Source of the DNA: an uncultured Ellagibacter sp.
GTDB lineage: Bacteria; Actinomycetota; Coriobacteriia; Coriobacteriales; Eggerthellaceae
NCBI GenBank assembly: GCA_934654815.1
Contig: CAKUGU010000011.1
Coordinates: forward strand, 1-55,281
Reading direction: 5' to 3'
Length of the DNA stretch: 55,281 bases
In this document: piece after piece, positions 24,700 to 33,987 of the stretch
Numbering within the stretch: position 1 is the stretch's first letter
How the letters are laid out: each line of letters begins with the position of its first letter
Notes under the pieces: generated by a model
The model's input: only the letters and a program-made list of their open reading frames with translations
Told to the model about the DNA's origin: nothing
Database searches by the model: none
Position numbers and translations under genes: made by a program

Positions 24700-27540
24700 A
24701 TGGCGAGCAACTACAAAAAAACGATGAACCTGCCTACGACCGACTTCGCGATGAGGGGCAACCTGCCCAAAAACGAGCCCGTGCGCTTGGCGAAGTGGGA
24801 AGAGGACCACGTTTACGAGAAGCTGCAGGAAAAGAACAAGGACAACGAGCCGTTCGTCCTGCACGACGGTCCTCCGTACGCGAATGGCCCGATTCACCTC
24901 GGCCATGCCCAGAACAAGATCTCCAAGGACATGATCAACCGCTACAAGGCGATGCGCGGGTTCCGCACGCCCTACGTGCCCGGTTGGGACTGCCACGGCC
25001 AGCCGATCGAGCACAAGGTCGAGACCATGCTCGGCACCGAGAAGTTCAACCAGCTTCCGACCGAGAAGATCCGTGAGCTGTGCCGCAAGATGGCGGTCGA
25101 GCAGGTCGACACGCAGCGCCAGGGCTTCAAGCGCTTGGGTGTGCTCGCCGAGTGGGACAACCCCTATCTCACGTATGTGAACGACTACGACGCCACCGAT
25201 ATCGAGATCTTCAAGGCGATCTACGACCGCGGCGCCATCTACCGCGGGCGCAAGCCCGTCCACTGGTGCTCGCACTGCCACACGGCACTCGCCGAGGCGG
25301 AAATCGAGTACGGCGACGAAGTGAGCCCCGCGATCTTCGTCCGTTTCGAGATGACGACCACGCCCGCCGGCCTCGAAGCGTGGGCCGGCAAGCTCTTCGT
25401 CGACATCTGGACGACGACGCCGTGGACCCTGCCCGCCGACGACGCGGTCATCCTGCACCCCGAGGCGGAATACGTCGCCGTCGTCCACGACGGTGCCGCC
25501 GAGATCATGGCGCGCGCCCTCGTCGAGCGCGACTGCGAGAGGTTCGGTTACGGCGAGGCGGAGCTCGTGCGCGGCGCCGACGGCGAACTGTGGTGCATGA
25601 CGGGCCAAGAGCTCGCACACAACAAGTACAAGCAGCCCATCTTCGGCGACGACGGCGTCGAGGGCGAATTCATCTACGCCGACTATGTCACGCTCGACGA
25701 CGGCACCGGCATCGTGCATGCCGCTCCCGGCCACGGCGTCGACGACTATCTTGCCGGCATGAAGTTCGGCATCCCCGTCGTCATGCCCGTCGACGACGAC
25801 GGCCGCTTCTACAAGGGCGAGGGCATGGGCACGGGCGGCCCGTGGTCCGGCATGGAAGTGAACGAGGCCAACCCGAAGATCATTGAGTGGCTGCGCGAGC
25901 GCGGCACGCTCATCCTGCACGAGGACATCAACCACAGCTATCCGCACTGCTGGCGCTGCAAGCAGCCGGTCATCTTCCGCGCGACGAGCCAATGGTTCGT
26001 ATCGATGGACAAGAAGCTCGACGATGGCCGCTCGCTTCGCGAGGAAGCGCTCGAGGAGCTGTCGAAGGTCGATTTCTATCCGGCGCACGCCATCAAGCGC
26101 ATCGGCTCCATGGTCGAGGGCCGACCCGACTGGTGCATCTCGCGCCAGCGTAACTGGGGCGTCCCCATTCCCGCCTTCACCTGCCAAGACTGCGGCGAGA
26201 CCGTCGTGAACGATGCGACGCTCGACGCGGTCATCGAGCTGTTCCGCGAGAAGGGCTCCGACTGCTGGTTCACCGACGACCCGAAGGACTACTTGGGCGA
26301 CGCCTGCGTGTGCCCGAAGTGCGGCGGCCATAACCTCAAGGCCAACAAGGACATCCTCGACGTGTGGTGGGATTCCGGCGTTTCCCACACCGCCGTGTGC
26401 AAGCACCGTGACAACCTCGTGTTCCCGGCGAACATGTACCTCGAAGGTTCCGACCAGCACCGCGGTTGGTTCATGAGTTCGCTCATGACGTCCGTCGGCG
26501 CCTACGGCATCGCCCCCTACAAGTCGGTCGTCTCGCAGGGCTTCACGCTCGACGGCCAGGGCCGCAAGATGTCCAAGTCGCTCGGCAACGTCATCGACCC
26601 GAACAAGGAATGCGACCAGCGCGGTGCCGACGTCATGCGCCTGTGGGTCTCCTCGGTCGACACCTCGAACGACGTCCCCTGCGACGACTCCATCCTGTCG
26701 CACGTGGGCGAGGCGTACCGCAAGATCCGCAACACGCTGCGCTTCTTGCTCGGCGAGCTCGAAGGCCAGTTCGACCCCGCGACCGACGCAGTCGCGACCG
26801 ACGAGCTGCTCGCCTACGATCAGCTCGCGCTCGCGCGCATGTGCCAGGTCCACGAAGCGGTGACCGAGGCCTACGAGGGCTACCGCTTCAACGCGGTGTA
26901 CCACACCGTCTACGATTACGTGACCGAGCTTTCCAACGGTTACTTGAACGCGACGAAGGACCGCGTCTACTGCGGCGCGAAGGCGGGCAAGGAGCGCCGG
27001 AGCGCGCAGACCGTCTGGGCCCAGATCCTCTCGATGCTCGTGCACGACCTGCAACCGATTCTCGCGTTCACCTGCGACGAGGTCATGGCGTATCTGCCCA
27101 AGTCCCTTCGCGAGGGCCAGGAGTACGCGGCGCTTCTCAGCTGGTACAAGGCCCCGTGGACGGCGGCTGAGGCGGCGGGCAAGCTTGCCGCGTACGGCGA
27201 GCTTTCGAAGGCCCGCGACGCCTTCACCAAGGCATTCGAGGAAGCGAAGGCATCCGGCGCGGTGACCGAGAACACGAGCCAGGCCGCGAGCGCCACGCTC
27301 ACGCTGCCCGCCGAGACGGCGTCCGCTTTGGCCGCCGTCGATTTGGCCGAGGTCTTCGTGTGCTCGTCGGTCGAGATCGTTCCCGGCGACGAGGTTTCGT
27401 GCACCGTCGCGCCCGCCGAGGGCGAGAAGTGCCCGCGCTGCTGGAACGTCCGCGTGCTCGGCGGCAACGCCAACCACCCGCACGTCTGCAAGCGCTGCGG
27501 CGACGTTCTCGACGCCATCGGATTCTCCGAGGAGGAATAG
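24700..27540 (+). CDS. ileS: isoleucyl-tRNA synthetase
   Basis: 946-aa class I synthetase. HIGH motif is PIHLGHA (HLGH at 66-69), KMSKS motif is at 623-627, the editing domain contains the TTTPWTLPADDAVILHP block, and the C-terminal zinc finger is CPRCWNVRVLGGNANHPHVCKRCGDVL. Length and order match bacterial IleS. The ATG at 24700 is preferred to an upstream in-frame ATG because the protein core (LPTTDFAMRGNLPKNEP) begins there. It heads a tight run ileS-lspA-rluD-like-hemH-coaBC. Confidence 0.97.
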   Translation: MASNYKKTMNLPTTDFAMRGNLPKNEPVRLAKWEEDHVYEKLQEKNKDNEPFVLHDGPPYANGPIHLGHAQNKISKDMINRYKAMRGFRTPYVPGWDCHGQPIEHKVETMLGTEKFNQLPTEKIRELCRKMAVEQVDTQRQGFKRLGVLAEWDNPYLTYVNDYDATDIEIFKAIYDRGAIYRGRKPVHWCSHCHTALAEAEIEYGDEVSPAIFVRFEMTTTPAGLEAWAGKLFVDIWTTTPWTLPADDAVILHPEAEYVAVVHDGAAEIMARALVERDCERFGYGEAELVRGADGELWCMTGQELAHNKYKQPIFGDDGVEGEFIYADYVTLDDGTGIVHAAPGHGVDDYLAGMKFGIPVVMPVDDDGRFYKGEGMGTGGPWSGMEVNEANPKIIEWLRERGTLILHEDINHSYPHCWRCKQPVIFRATSQWFVSMDKKLDDGRSLREEALEELSKVDFYPAHAIKRIGSMVEGRPDWCISRQRNWGVPIPAFTCQDCGETVVNDATLDAVIELFREKGSDCWFTDDPKDYLGDACVCPKCGGHNLKANKDILDVWWDSGVSHTAVCKHRDNLVFPANMYLEGSDQHRGWFMSSLMTSVGAYGIAPYKSVVSQGFTLDGQGRKMSKSLGNVIDPNKECDQRGADVMRLWVSSVDTSNDVPCDDSILSHVGEAYRKIRNTLRFLLGELEGQFDPATDAVATDELLAYDQLALARMCQVHEAVTEAYEGYRFNAVYHTVYDYVTELSNGYLNATKDRVYCGAKAGKERRSAQTVWAQILSMLVHDLQPILAFTCDEVMAYLPKSLREGQEYAALLSWYKAPWTAAEAAGKLAAYGELSKARDAFTKAFEEAKASGAVTENTSQAASATLTLPAETASALAAVDLAEVFVCSSVEIVPGDEVSCTVAPAEGEKCPRCWNVRVLGGNANHPHVCKRCGDVLDAIGFSEEE

Positions 27541-27543
27541 CGC

Positions 27544-28149
27544 TTGGGCGCACAGCTTGACCAAGGTAACGCCTGCGCGACGCACGACGTCGCGCAGGCG
27601 ACGGACGCTGCGTCCCCCGAACGCTCCGAGGGACGCGCGTCCTCGCGAACCGCCAGTGCACGCCGCCGGCGGTTCGCCCTGTTCATCCCCATCGTGGTCG
27701 TTTGGGTCCTTATCGACCAGCTGACGAAGGCGTACTTCAACGGGAGCTACCAGGTGGGGCAGGTGATAACCGACCCGATCGCCGGCATCTTCCGCTTCCA
27801 CCTCGTGTACAACACCGGCGGCGCGTGGAGCATCTTCTCGGGCGCGACGTGGGCCTTGGGCGCGTTCTCGCTCGTCGTCTGCGTGGCGCTCACCGTCTAC
27901 CTGTTCGTGTGCGCGCGTGACGCGTCCGCCGGCGAGGCGGCCGGGCTCGCGCTCGTCGTCGCGGGCGGCATCGGCAACGCCATCGACCGCTTCGCGCTCG
28001 GGTTCGTCGTTGACTTCATCGAGCCGACGTTCATCGACTTCCCGATATTCAATGTCGCTGACATCGGTGTGACCTGCGGATTCATCATTTTCTTCATCGC
28101 GCTCATTGTGCGCGAGCGCGCACACTCGAAGAAAGGGGGCGCCGAATGA
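27544..28149 (+). CDS. lspA: lipoprotein signal peptidase (signal peptidase II)
   Basis: 201-aa membrane aspartyl protease that cleaves signal peptides of prolipoproteins. Four hydrophobic segments are present; the two catalytic Asp lie in GGIGNAIDRF (Asp148) and FNVADIGV (Asp173). The TTG start has GGAGG 8 nt upstream, only 3 bp after ileS. The protein carries a hydrophilic N-terminal extension of about 43 residues not usual for LspA (normally about 160 aa), whose coding DNA contains a 12-bp perfect inverted repeat (27571-27599). Overlaps the next gene by 4 bp. Confidence 0.93.
   Translation: MGAQLDQGNACATHDVAQATDAASPERSEGRASSRTASARRRRFALFIPIVVVWVLIDQLTKAYFNGSYQVGQVITDPIAGIFRFHLVYNTGGAWSIFSGATWALGAFSLVVCVALTVYLFVCARDASAGEAAGLALVVAGGIGNAIDRFALGFVVDFIEPTFIDFPIFNVADIGVTCGFIIFFIALIVRERAHSKKGGAE
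27571..27599. repeat. 12-bp inverted repeat inside the lspA N-terminal extension
   Basis: GCCTGCGCGACG (27571-27582) pairs perfectly with CGTCGCGCAGGC (27588-27599) across a 5-nt loop, 27 bp after the lspA start. In RNA this would be a very stable hairpin early in the coding region. Confidence 0.65.
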
Positions 28150-29195
28150 GCCGTATGCTGAGCTACCAGGCGGGAAGCGACGACGCGGGCACGCGCCTCG
28201 ATGCGCTCCTCGCCGCCAAGGCGTGCTACCCGAGCCGCAGCGCCGCCGCGCGCGCTGTCGAGGAGGGCGCGGTGTACGTGAACGGAAATCAGGTCCCGAA
28301 GAAATACGCCGTCTGCGCGGGCGATCACATCGTGTACGAGGTGGAGGAGGAAACGGCGCCCGGTCCCGTGTCCGGCCAGCCGATCGATCTCGACATCCGC
28401 TACGAGGACGACGACCTCATCGTGCTGTCGAAGCAGGCGGGGCTCGTGTGCCACCCGTCGGTCGACCACTTCGACGGCACGCTCGTCAACGCGCTCATCT
28501 ACCATTGCGGCGTCGATCATCTGTGCAACGTGCAGGGGGAGGACGACCGGCTCGGCATCGTGCACCGCCTCGATCGCGACACGACCGGGCTCATGCTCGC
28601 GGCGAAAAACGATGCGAGCGGCTATGCGCTCATGGAAGACATCCGGGACCGCGCGGTTGACAGGCACTACCTCGCGCTCACCCATGGCGTTATCGCGCCC
28701 GACACCGGCATGATCGACGCGCCCATCGCCCGCAGCGCCAACGAGCGCACGCGTATGGCCGTGCGCGACGTGCCCTCTGCGCGCGATGCGGTGACGACCT
28801 TCCGTGTGCTCGAGCGCTTCGAGGCGGGGCGGCACGACGACGGCTACACACTCATCGATTGCAAGCTCTTCACCGGGCGGACGCACCAGATCCGCGTTCA
28901 CATGCAGTACGCGAAGCACCCGCTCGTGGGCGATCCGGTGTACACGGCCAACGGGCCGAAGGACGCGCGCGCCCAGCTCGGACTTGCGCGGCAGTTCCTC
29001 CATTCGTTCAAGCTGCGCTTCGACCACCCGATGACGGGGGAGTCGCTCTCGTTCGCCGACAACCTGCCGAGCGATTTGGCGGGCGCGCTTGCCGGCCTTG
29101 CCCCTCGAAGCCGTGGCGTGACCGACGCGGGCCGCGAGGTGTTCGAGCTTTTGTCCCACGCGCCCCATCCGAGCGTCGAGGGCGAAATAGGTTAA
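28146..29195 (+). CDS. RluA/RluD-family pseudouridine synthase
   Basis: 349-aa RNA pseudouridine synthase. An N-terminal S4 RNA-binding domain (TRLDALLAAKACYPSRSAAARAVEEGAVYVNG) is followed by the catalytic domain with GIVHRLDRDTTGLMLAAK (catalytic Asp in HRLDRDT) and GRTHQIRVHMQYAKHPLVGDPVY. It probably modifies 23S rRNA like RluD, but the exact uridine is not predictable. ATGA overlap with lspA, an adjacency common in Gram-positive bacteria. Confidence 0.93.
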   Translation: MSRMLSYQAGSDDAGTRLDALLAAKACYPSRSAAARAVEEGAVYVNGNQVPKKYAVCAGDHIVYEVEEETAPGPVSGQPIDLDIRYEDDDLIVLSKQAGLVCHPSVDHFDGTLVNALIYHCGVDHLCNVQGEDDRLGIVHRLDRDTTGLMLAAKNDASGYALMEDIRDRAVDRHYLALTHGVIAPDTGMIDAPIARSANERTRMAVRDVPSARDAVTTFRVLERFEAGRHDDGYTLIDCKLFTGRTHQIRVHMQYAKHPLVGDPVYTANGPKDARAQLGLARQFLHSFKLRFDHPMTGESLSFADNLPSDLAGALAGLAPRSRGVTDAGREVFELLSHAPHPSVEGEIG

Positions 29196-29213
29196 AGAGA
29201 GGAGGAGTCCCTC

Positions 29214-30266
29214 ATGGCCAAGGAGAAAGACCAGCGTTCCCATCCGACGGGGGTGCTTCTCGTCAACACGGGAACCCCGGCATCGCCGTCGCCGCACGAC
29301 GTGCGCGCGTACCTTGCCAAGTTCCTCATGGATAAGCGGGTCGCCCCGATGAACCGCTTTGCGTGGTGGTTCATCCTCCATCTGTGCATCCTCCCGAGGC
29401 GCGGGAAGGCGTCGGGGAAGAAGTACGAGCAGATCTGGACGCCCGAAGGGTCGCCGTTCGTGCTCGACCACCAGGTTCTCGCCGAGGCGCTCGAGACGCG
29501 TCTTGAGAACGCGGGGGCTGAGGTGATGGTTCGCTTCGCGATGAACTACAGCAAGCCGACGGTTCGCCACGCCATGCGCGAGATGAAGAAGGCGGGCTGC
29601 GAGCACCTCGTCGTCTTGCCGCTGTACCCCCAAAGCGCCTACAGCACGACGCTTTCGGTGCGCGACGAGGTCGAGCGGGCGCGTCGTCGCGTGCACTGGC
29701 ACGGCTCTATCGACGTGATCGACAACTACGCGGAGCACCCTTCCTACATCAAGGCACTCGCGTCTTCCATCCGCCATGCGGGGTTCGACCACGAGGCGGG
29801 CGACCGCCTTCTGTTCTCGTATCATTCCATCCCGCTTTCCGACATCGAGCGGGGCGACACCTACGAGCTGCAGACGGGCTCGACGAGCCTCCACGTCGCC
29901 GACGAGCTCGGGCTTCCGCGTACCAGCTGGACGATCGGTTACCAGTGCCGCTTCGACAAGTCGCGCACGTGGCTCTCGCCGTTCTCGAAGGACGTGCTCG
30001 CCCGGTGGGCCGAGGTCGGCGGCGGGCGCACGTTCGTGGTCTGCCCAATCTTCCCGATCGACTGCCTGGAAACGCTGTACGACGTGTCGGGCGAGTTCAG
30101 GCGCACGTACCTGGCCGAGCTGGCGCAGGCGGGGCACCCGAGCGACGAGAGCCGCTTCGTGTACGTGCGTGCGCTCGGCAAGAGCCGCGCACATGTCCGC
30201 GTGTTGGCCGACGTGGTCGCGCCGTATCTCGGCGATGCGGTGCAGGAAGAGAAGGGGGATGCGTGA
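29214..30266 (+). CDS. hemH: ferrochelatase
   Basis: 350-aa enzyme inserting Fe2+ into a porphyrin in haem synthesis. Family blocks: [59 protein letters not shown](SAYST), [19 protein letters not shown] (with the catalytic His) and the [19 protein letters not shown] block. The length and blocks resemble the proteobacterial-type protein; whether the substrate is protoporphyrin or coproporphyrin cannot be told here. No other hem genes lie in the window. AGAGGAGGAG precedes the ATG. It overlaps coaBC by one base. Confidence 0.92.
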   Translation: MAKEKDQRSHPTGVLLVNTGTPASPSPHDVRAYLAKFLMDKRVAPMNRFAWWFILHLCILPRRGKASGKKYEQIWTPEGSPFVLDHQVLAEALETRLENAGAEVMVRFAMNYSKPTVRHAMREMKKAGCEHLVVLPLYPQSAYSTTLSVRDEVERARRRVHWHGSIDVIDNYAEHPSYIKALASSIRHAGFDHEAGDRLLFSYHSIPLSDIERGDTYELQTGSTSLHVADELGLPRTSWTIGYQCRFDKSRTWLSPFSKDVLARWAEVGGGRTFVVCPIFPIDCLETLYDVSGEFRRTYLAELAQAGHPSDESRFVYVRALGKSRAHVRVLADVVAPYLGDAVQEEKGDA

Positions 30267-31480
30267 TGGAAGGCCGTGCCGAAGGTGAATCGCCGCTCGT
30301 GCTGCTCGGCGTGACGGGCTGCATCGCGGCGTACAAGTCGTGCGAGATCCTGCGCGGGCTGCAGAAGGCCGGCGCGCGCGTGAAGGTCGTCATGACCGAG
30401 AACGCCACGCGGTTCGTGGGGCCGGTGACGTTTCGGGCGCTCACGCATGAGCCCGTCGCGATCGGCACGTTCGACGACGCGCCGGGCGATCCGATTCATC
30501 ATGTGTCGCTTGCCAAGGAGTGCGATCTGTTCCTTATCGCGCCGTGCACGGCGAACGTCCTGGCCAAGATGGCGTGCGGCATCGCCGACGACCTCCTCTC
30601 GACGACGGCGCTCGCGTGCGCCGCGCCCGTCATGGTGGCCCCGGCGATGAACGTGCATATGTACGAGGCCGCCGCCACGCAGGAGAACATGCGCACGCTG
30701 CGCCGCCGCGGCGTCGAGTTCGTCGAGGCGGAAGCGGGGTACTTGGCATGCGGCGACGTGGGCCGCGGGCGCATGGCCGACCCCGACGCCATCGTGGCGC
30801 GGATCCTTTCCGCTTTAGGGCGCAAGCGCGACCTTGCGGGGAAGCGCGTGCTCGTGACGGCCGGCCCCACGCACGAGCCCGTCGACGCGGTGCGGTTCCT
30901 CTCGAACCCCTCGACTGGCAAGATGGGCTTCGAGCTCGCCCGTGCCGCCAAGGAGCGCGGCGCGGCCGTCACCATCGTGGCGGGCCCCGTCGCCCTCGAC
31001 GACCCTGAGGGCGTCGAGGTGGTTCGCGTGAAGACGGCGCTTGAGATGGAGAACGCGGTTTCGCAGGCGTTCCCGCAAAGCGACATCGCCATGTTCGCGG
31101 CGGCCGTGTCCGACTATCGGCCGGCGAACGCGTACGACCGCAAGCTCAAGAAGGGCGCCGACGACGCGGCGCTTTCGCGCATCGAGCTGGTGCGCAACCC
31201 CGACATCCTCGCCGGGTGCGGGAAGGCGAAGCGCGCGGGGCAGGTGGTCGTCGGCTTCGCCGCGGAGACGTGCGATCTCGTCAAGAACGCGCGCTCGAAG
31301 CTTTCGTCCAAGAAAGCCGACTTCATCGTTGCGAACGACGTGTCGCGCGGCCGCGTCTTCGGCGCCGACGAGAACGAGGTCGTCTTCGTGTCGCGTGCTG
31401 GCGAGAAGCGCTTTCCCTTGGAATCGAAACGGCAGGTCGCTGAGGCGATTCTCGACGAAGCGAAAAAGTTTTTGAAATAG
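30266..31480 (+). CDS. coaBC: bifunctional phosphopantothenoylcysteine synthetase/decarboxylase
   Basis: 404-aa two-domain CoA biosynthesis enzyme. The N-terminal flavoprotein decarboxylase (CoaC) has [17 protein letters not shown], the [35 protein letters not shown] block and the [10 protein letters not shown] motif; the C-terminal synthetase (CoaB) begins [27 protein letters not shown] and includes [15 protein letters not shown] precedes the ATG, which overlaps the hemH stop. Complements coaX at 15968. Confidence 0.96.
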   Translation: MEGRAEGESPLVLLGVTGCIAAYKSCEILRGLQKAGARVKVVMTENATRFVGPVTFRALTHEPVAIGTFDDAPGDPIHHVSLAKECDLFLIAPCTANVLAKMACGIADDLLSTTALACAAPVMVAPAMNVHMYEAAATQENMRTLRRRGVEFVEAEAGYLACGDVGRGRMADPDAIVARILSALGRKRDLAGKRVLVTAGPTHEPVDAVRFLSNPSTGKMGFELARAAKERGAAVTIVAGPVALDDPEGVEVVRVKTALEMENAVSQAFPQSDIAMFAAAVSDYRPANAYDRKLKKGADDAALSRIELVRNPDILAGCGKAKRAGQVVVGFAAETCDLVKNARSKLSSKKADFIVANDVSRGRVFGADENEVVFVSRAGEKRFPLESKRQVAEAILDEAKKFLK

Positions 31481-31483
31481 GGC

Positions 31484-31512
31484 TTGCGTAGGTCGGGAAT
31501 GAGGCTTATTAT
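31484..31512 (+). promoter_or_regulatory. promoter of tRNA-Pro
   Basis: TTGCGT, a 17-bp spacer and TATTAT lie 38 bp before the tRNA and just after the coaBC stop. Confidence 0.6.
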
Positions 31513-31549
31513 AAACAAGCTGTCTTAAGCGGATGGCAAACAAATGAAT

Positions 31550-31626
<77 letters not shown>

Positions 31627-31633
31627 GCTTAAT

Positions 31634-31673
31634 CAAGCGGGTCAGAAGGAAGCCTTCCGACCCGCTTTTTTTA
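31634..31673 (+). terminator. terminator of tRNA-Pro
   Basis: AAGCGGGTC pairs with GACCCGCTT, with an inner AAGG/CCTT stem, followed by a T run. Confidence 0.9.
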
Positions 31674-31746
31674 TTGCAGTCATAAAGCTCTATCATAGTA
31701 TTCTTACGCATGATTTAAGAGATGTGGTGGCTTAAAGGCTACCTTC

Positions 31747-31781
31747 AAGTGCCGGGGGAAGCCCTCTGGCACTTTTCTATT
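31747..31781 (+). terminator. orphan terminator hairpin
   Basis: AAGTGCC and GGCACTT form a 7-bp stem, with inner GGG/CCC pairing, followed by TTCTATTCT. There is no gene between it and the tRNA-Pro terminator. Confidence 0.6.
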
Positions 31782-31927
31782 CTGACCTCGCTTAAGATAC
31801 ATCGCTTTGCTGAGTGGCGGTATGTGCAGGTGGGTGGACGCCTTGACTAATTGTTATCTGCCTTGCCCCCTTTTACCGAGCATTTCAAGCCCCGCGCGTA
31901 TGGTTGCGAGGCCCGTGCACTCCTTTT

Positions 31928-31936
31928 TGCTAAAGT
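31928..31936 (+). promoter_or_regulatory. possible extended -10 of the ech operon
   Basis: TGCTAAAGT (TGn plus TAAAGT) lies about 95 bp before echA. The -35 is poor. Confidence 0.35.
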
Positions 31937-32030
31937 GAATTTTCGACGGAGGTTTTCCGTTTCTTCTCGCACGTCGGGCGCAAGCCCGTTCGATCGCGGG
32001 AAAGCAAGAGGACCAGCAAAGGAGTATGCG

Positions 32031-33971
32031 ATGGAGTTGATAGCCTCCCTTATCCTTGTGCCGTGCGTTGCGGCCTTGCTGCTGCTCGTCGTGCGCGGCG
32101 ACCGGGCGCGCGACGTCCTGACGATCGGCTTCGCGGTCGTGATCGCGGTGCTCTCCATCGTCTTTGCCGTGCAGTTCGCGGGCCCCGATATCGCCGTCAT
32201 CGAGCTTCCCGCCGAGCTCTCGCACCCGCTTTCCTACGTGAACCTCGCGATCGACCTCACGGTCGCCCTGTTCGTCGTGTGCTACGCCGTGCGCTACAAG
32301 CGCGCGCTCGCGTTCGTGCTCGCGGCCATCCAGATACTCGTCACGCTGTGGTTCGAGTTCGCCGGCCCCGGTGGCCACGACTTCTCCACCACGATGCGCG
32401 TCGACGCGCTCGGCGTCATCATGGTCCTCATCATCGGCATCGTCGGCTCGGGCATCTGCGTGTACGCGCTCGGCTACATGAAGGATTTCCAGGCGCACGA
32501 ACAGCATGACGGCAAACCCGCCGCCGACCGCCGCCCCTGGTTCTTCGCGCTCATGTTCGCGTTCCTCGCGGCCATGTACAACATCGTGCTCGCCGACAAC
32601 ATGTCGTGGATGTACACGGCATGGGAGGTGACCACGCTCTGCTCGTTCCTCCTCATCGGGTTCACCAAGACCGACGAGGCGATCAACAACGCGTTCCGCC
32701 AGATCGTGATGAACCTGCTCGGCGGCATCGCCTTCCAGGTGGCCATCGTGTACCTCGGCGTGTGCGGGCTGCCGTTGTCGTTCGCTACGTTCGTCTCGCT
32801 CGGCACGACGCTTCCCTCGCTCGTGCTCCTGCCGACGACGCTGCTCGCGTTCGCCGGCATGACGAAGGCCGCGCAGATGCCCTTCCACACCTGGCTTCTC
32901 GGCGCGATGGTCGCGCCCACGCCGACGTCGGCGCTGCTCCACTCCTCGACGATGGTCAAGGCGGGCGTCTTCCTTTTGGTGAAGCTCTCGCCGATCTTCG
33001 CGGTGAGCGTCGTGCCGTCGGCCATGGTCGTGCTCGTCGGTGGGCTCACCTTCGCGCTCTGCTCGTTCATGGCCATCTCGCAGAGCAACGCCAAGCGCGT
33101 GCTCGCGTACTCGACGATCGCGAACCTCGGCCTCATCACCGCATGCGCCGGCGTCGGCACGCCCGAAGCGGTATGGGCCGCCATCCTGCTCATCATCTTC
33201 CATGCGGTCGCGAAGAGCCTGCTGTTCCTGTGCGTCGGCACCGCCGAGCACCATATCGGCAGCCGCAACATCGAAGACATGGACCTGCTTTTCGATCGCA
33301 TGCCGCGCCTCGCGCGCTTCATGATGCTCGGCATCATGTGCATGTTCATCGCGCCCTTCGGCATGCTCATCGCGAAGTGGGCGACGCTCGTGTCGTTCGT
33401 GAACACCGGCAATGTCGCGCTCATCATCCTGCTCGCGTTCGGTTCGGCGGCGACGTTCATGTTCTGGGGCAAGTGGCTCGGCAAGCTCTCGGGCATCGCC
33501 GGCAGCCCCGAGAACGTCGAGGTCACCGTGCACAAGTCGGAATGGGCGGCGCTGCTGCTCATGGCGGGGCTCGTCTGCGTGTGCTGCGTGCTTCTGCCCG
33601 CGCTCTCCTCCGGTCTCGTCGTTCCCTATATCGAGGGCGTCTTCGGCGCGCCCGGGCAGGACATCTCCGACGGCAACCTCTGGATCGCCGCCATCTGCGC
33701 CGTGCTCGTCATCCTCATGCTGTTCGTCGGCGTGGGAAAAGACGGCAAGCAGAAGAAGGTCGACGTCTACCTTTCCGGTGCGACCGCCGACAGCGCCGCG
33801 CGGGCGTTCCGCGGCTCGATGACCGAACCGGTCGTCGCCACGTCCCGCAACATGTACCTCGACGGCATCTTCGGCGAGAAGCGCATCGCGCCGGTCGGTT
33901 CGACCATGTGCGCCGTCATCATGATCGCGGCCATCGCTTGGGCGCTCGCAATGCTTGCGAGCTTGATGTAG
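32031..33971 (+). CDS. echA: Ech-type hydrogenase membrane subunit A (NuoL/antiporter-like)
   Basis: 646-aa polytopic membrane subunit related to complex I NuoL and Mrp antiporters, the presumed ion-pumping module. More than a dozen hydrophobic helices are visible. Conserved antiporter features: NMSWMYTAWEVTTLCSFLLIGF (acidic residue in the proton channel), GMTKAAQMPFHTWLLGAMVAPTPTSALLHSSTMVKAGVFLL and the AYSTIANLGLI block. The ATG at 32031 has AAAGGAG 7 nt upstream; the 60-residue in-frame extension is rejected. It is the first of six genes spaced 2-16 bp apart in the order of the archaeal and bacterial ech operons. Confidence 0.9.
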   Translation: MELIASLILVPCVAALLLLVVRGDRARDVLTIGFAVVIAVLSIVFAVQFAGPDIAVIELPAELSHPLSYVNLAIDLTVALFVVCYAVRYKRALAFVLAAIQILVTLWFEFAGPGGHDFSTTMRVDALGVIMVLIIGIVGSGICVYALGYMKDFQAHEQHDGKPAADRRPWFFALMFAFLAAMYNIVLADNMSWMYTAWEVTTLCSFLLIGFTKTDEAINNAFRQIVMNLLGGIAFQVAIVYLGVCGLPLSFATFVSLGTTLPSLVLLPTTLLAFAGMTKAAQMPFHTWLLGAMVAPTPTSALLHSSTMVKAGVFLLVKLSPIFAVSVVPSAMVVLVGGLTFALCSFMAISQSNAKRVLAYSTIANLGLITACAGVGTPEAVWAAILLIIFHAVAKSLLFLCVGTAEHHIGSRNIEDMDLLFDRMPRLARFMMLGIMCMFIAPFGMLIAKWATLVSFVNTGNVALIILLAFGSAATFMFWGKWLGKLSGIAGSPENVEVTVHKSEWAALLLMAGLVCVCCVLLPALSSGLVVPYIEGVFGAPGQDISDGNLWIAAICAVLVILMLFVGVGKDGKQKKVDVYLSGATADSAARAFRGSMTEPVVATSRNMYLDGIFGEKRIAPVGSTMCAVIMIAAIAWALAMLASLM

Positions 33972-33987
33972 GAAGGCGGATTCACCC

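Larger units (their letters stand above)
31674..32030. other. gene-free stretch upstream of the Ech operon
   Basis: About 355 bp without a credible gene, less GC-rich than the surroundings. It holds a terminator-like hairpin (31747-31781) that no visible gene precedes, and an extended -10-like box (31928-31936) that could serve the hydrogenase operon. A short non-coding RNA between 31690 and 31780 is possible but unproven. Confidence 0.5.

Noticed and set aside
24625..28125. 1166-aa open frame antisense to ileS and lspA
   Set aside because: Shadow of two well-defined genes on the plus strand; no recognisable domain.
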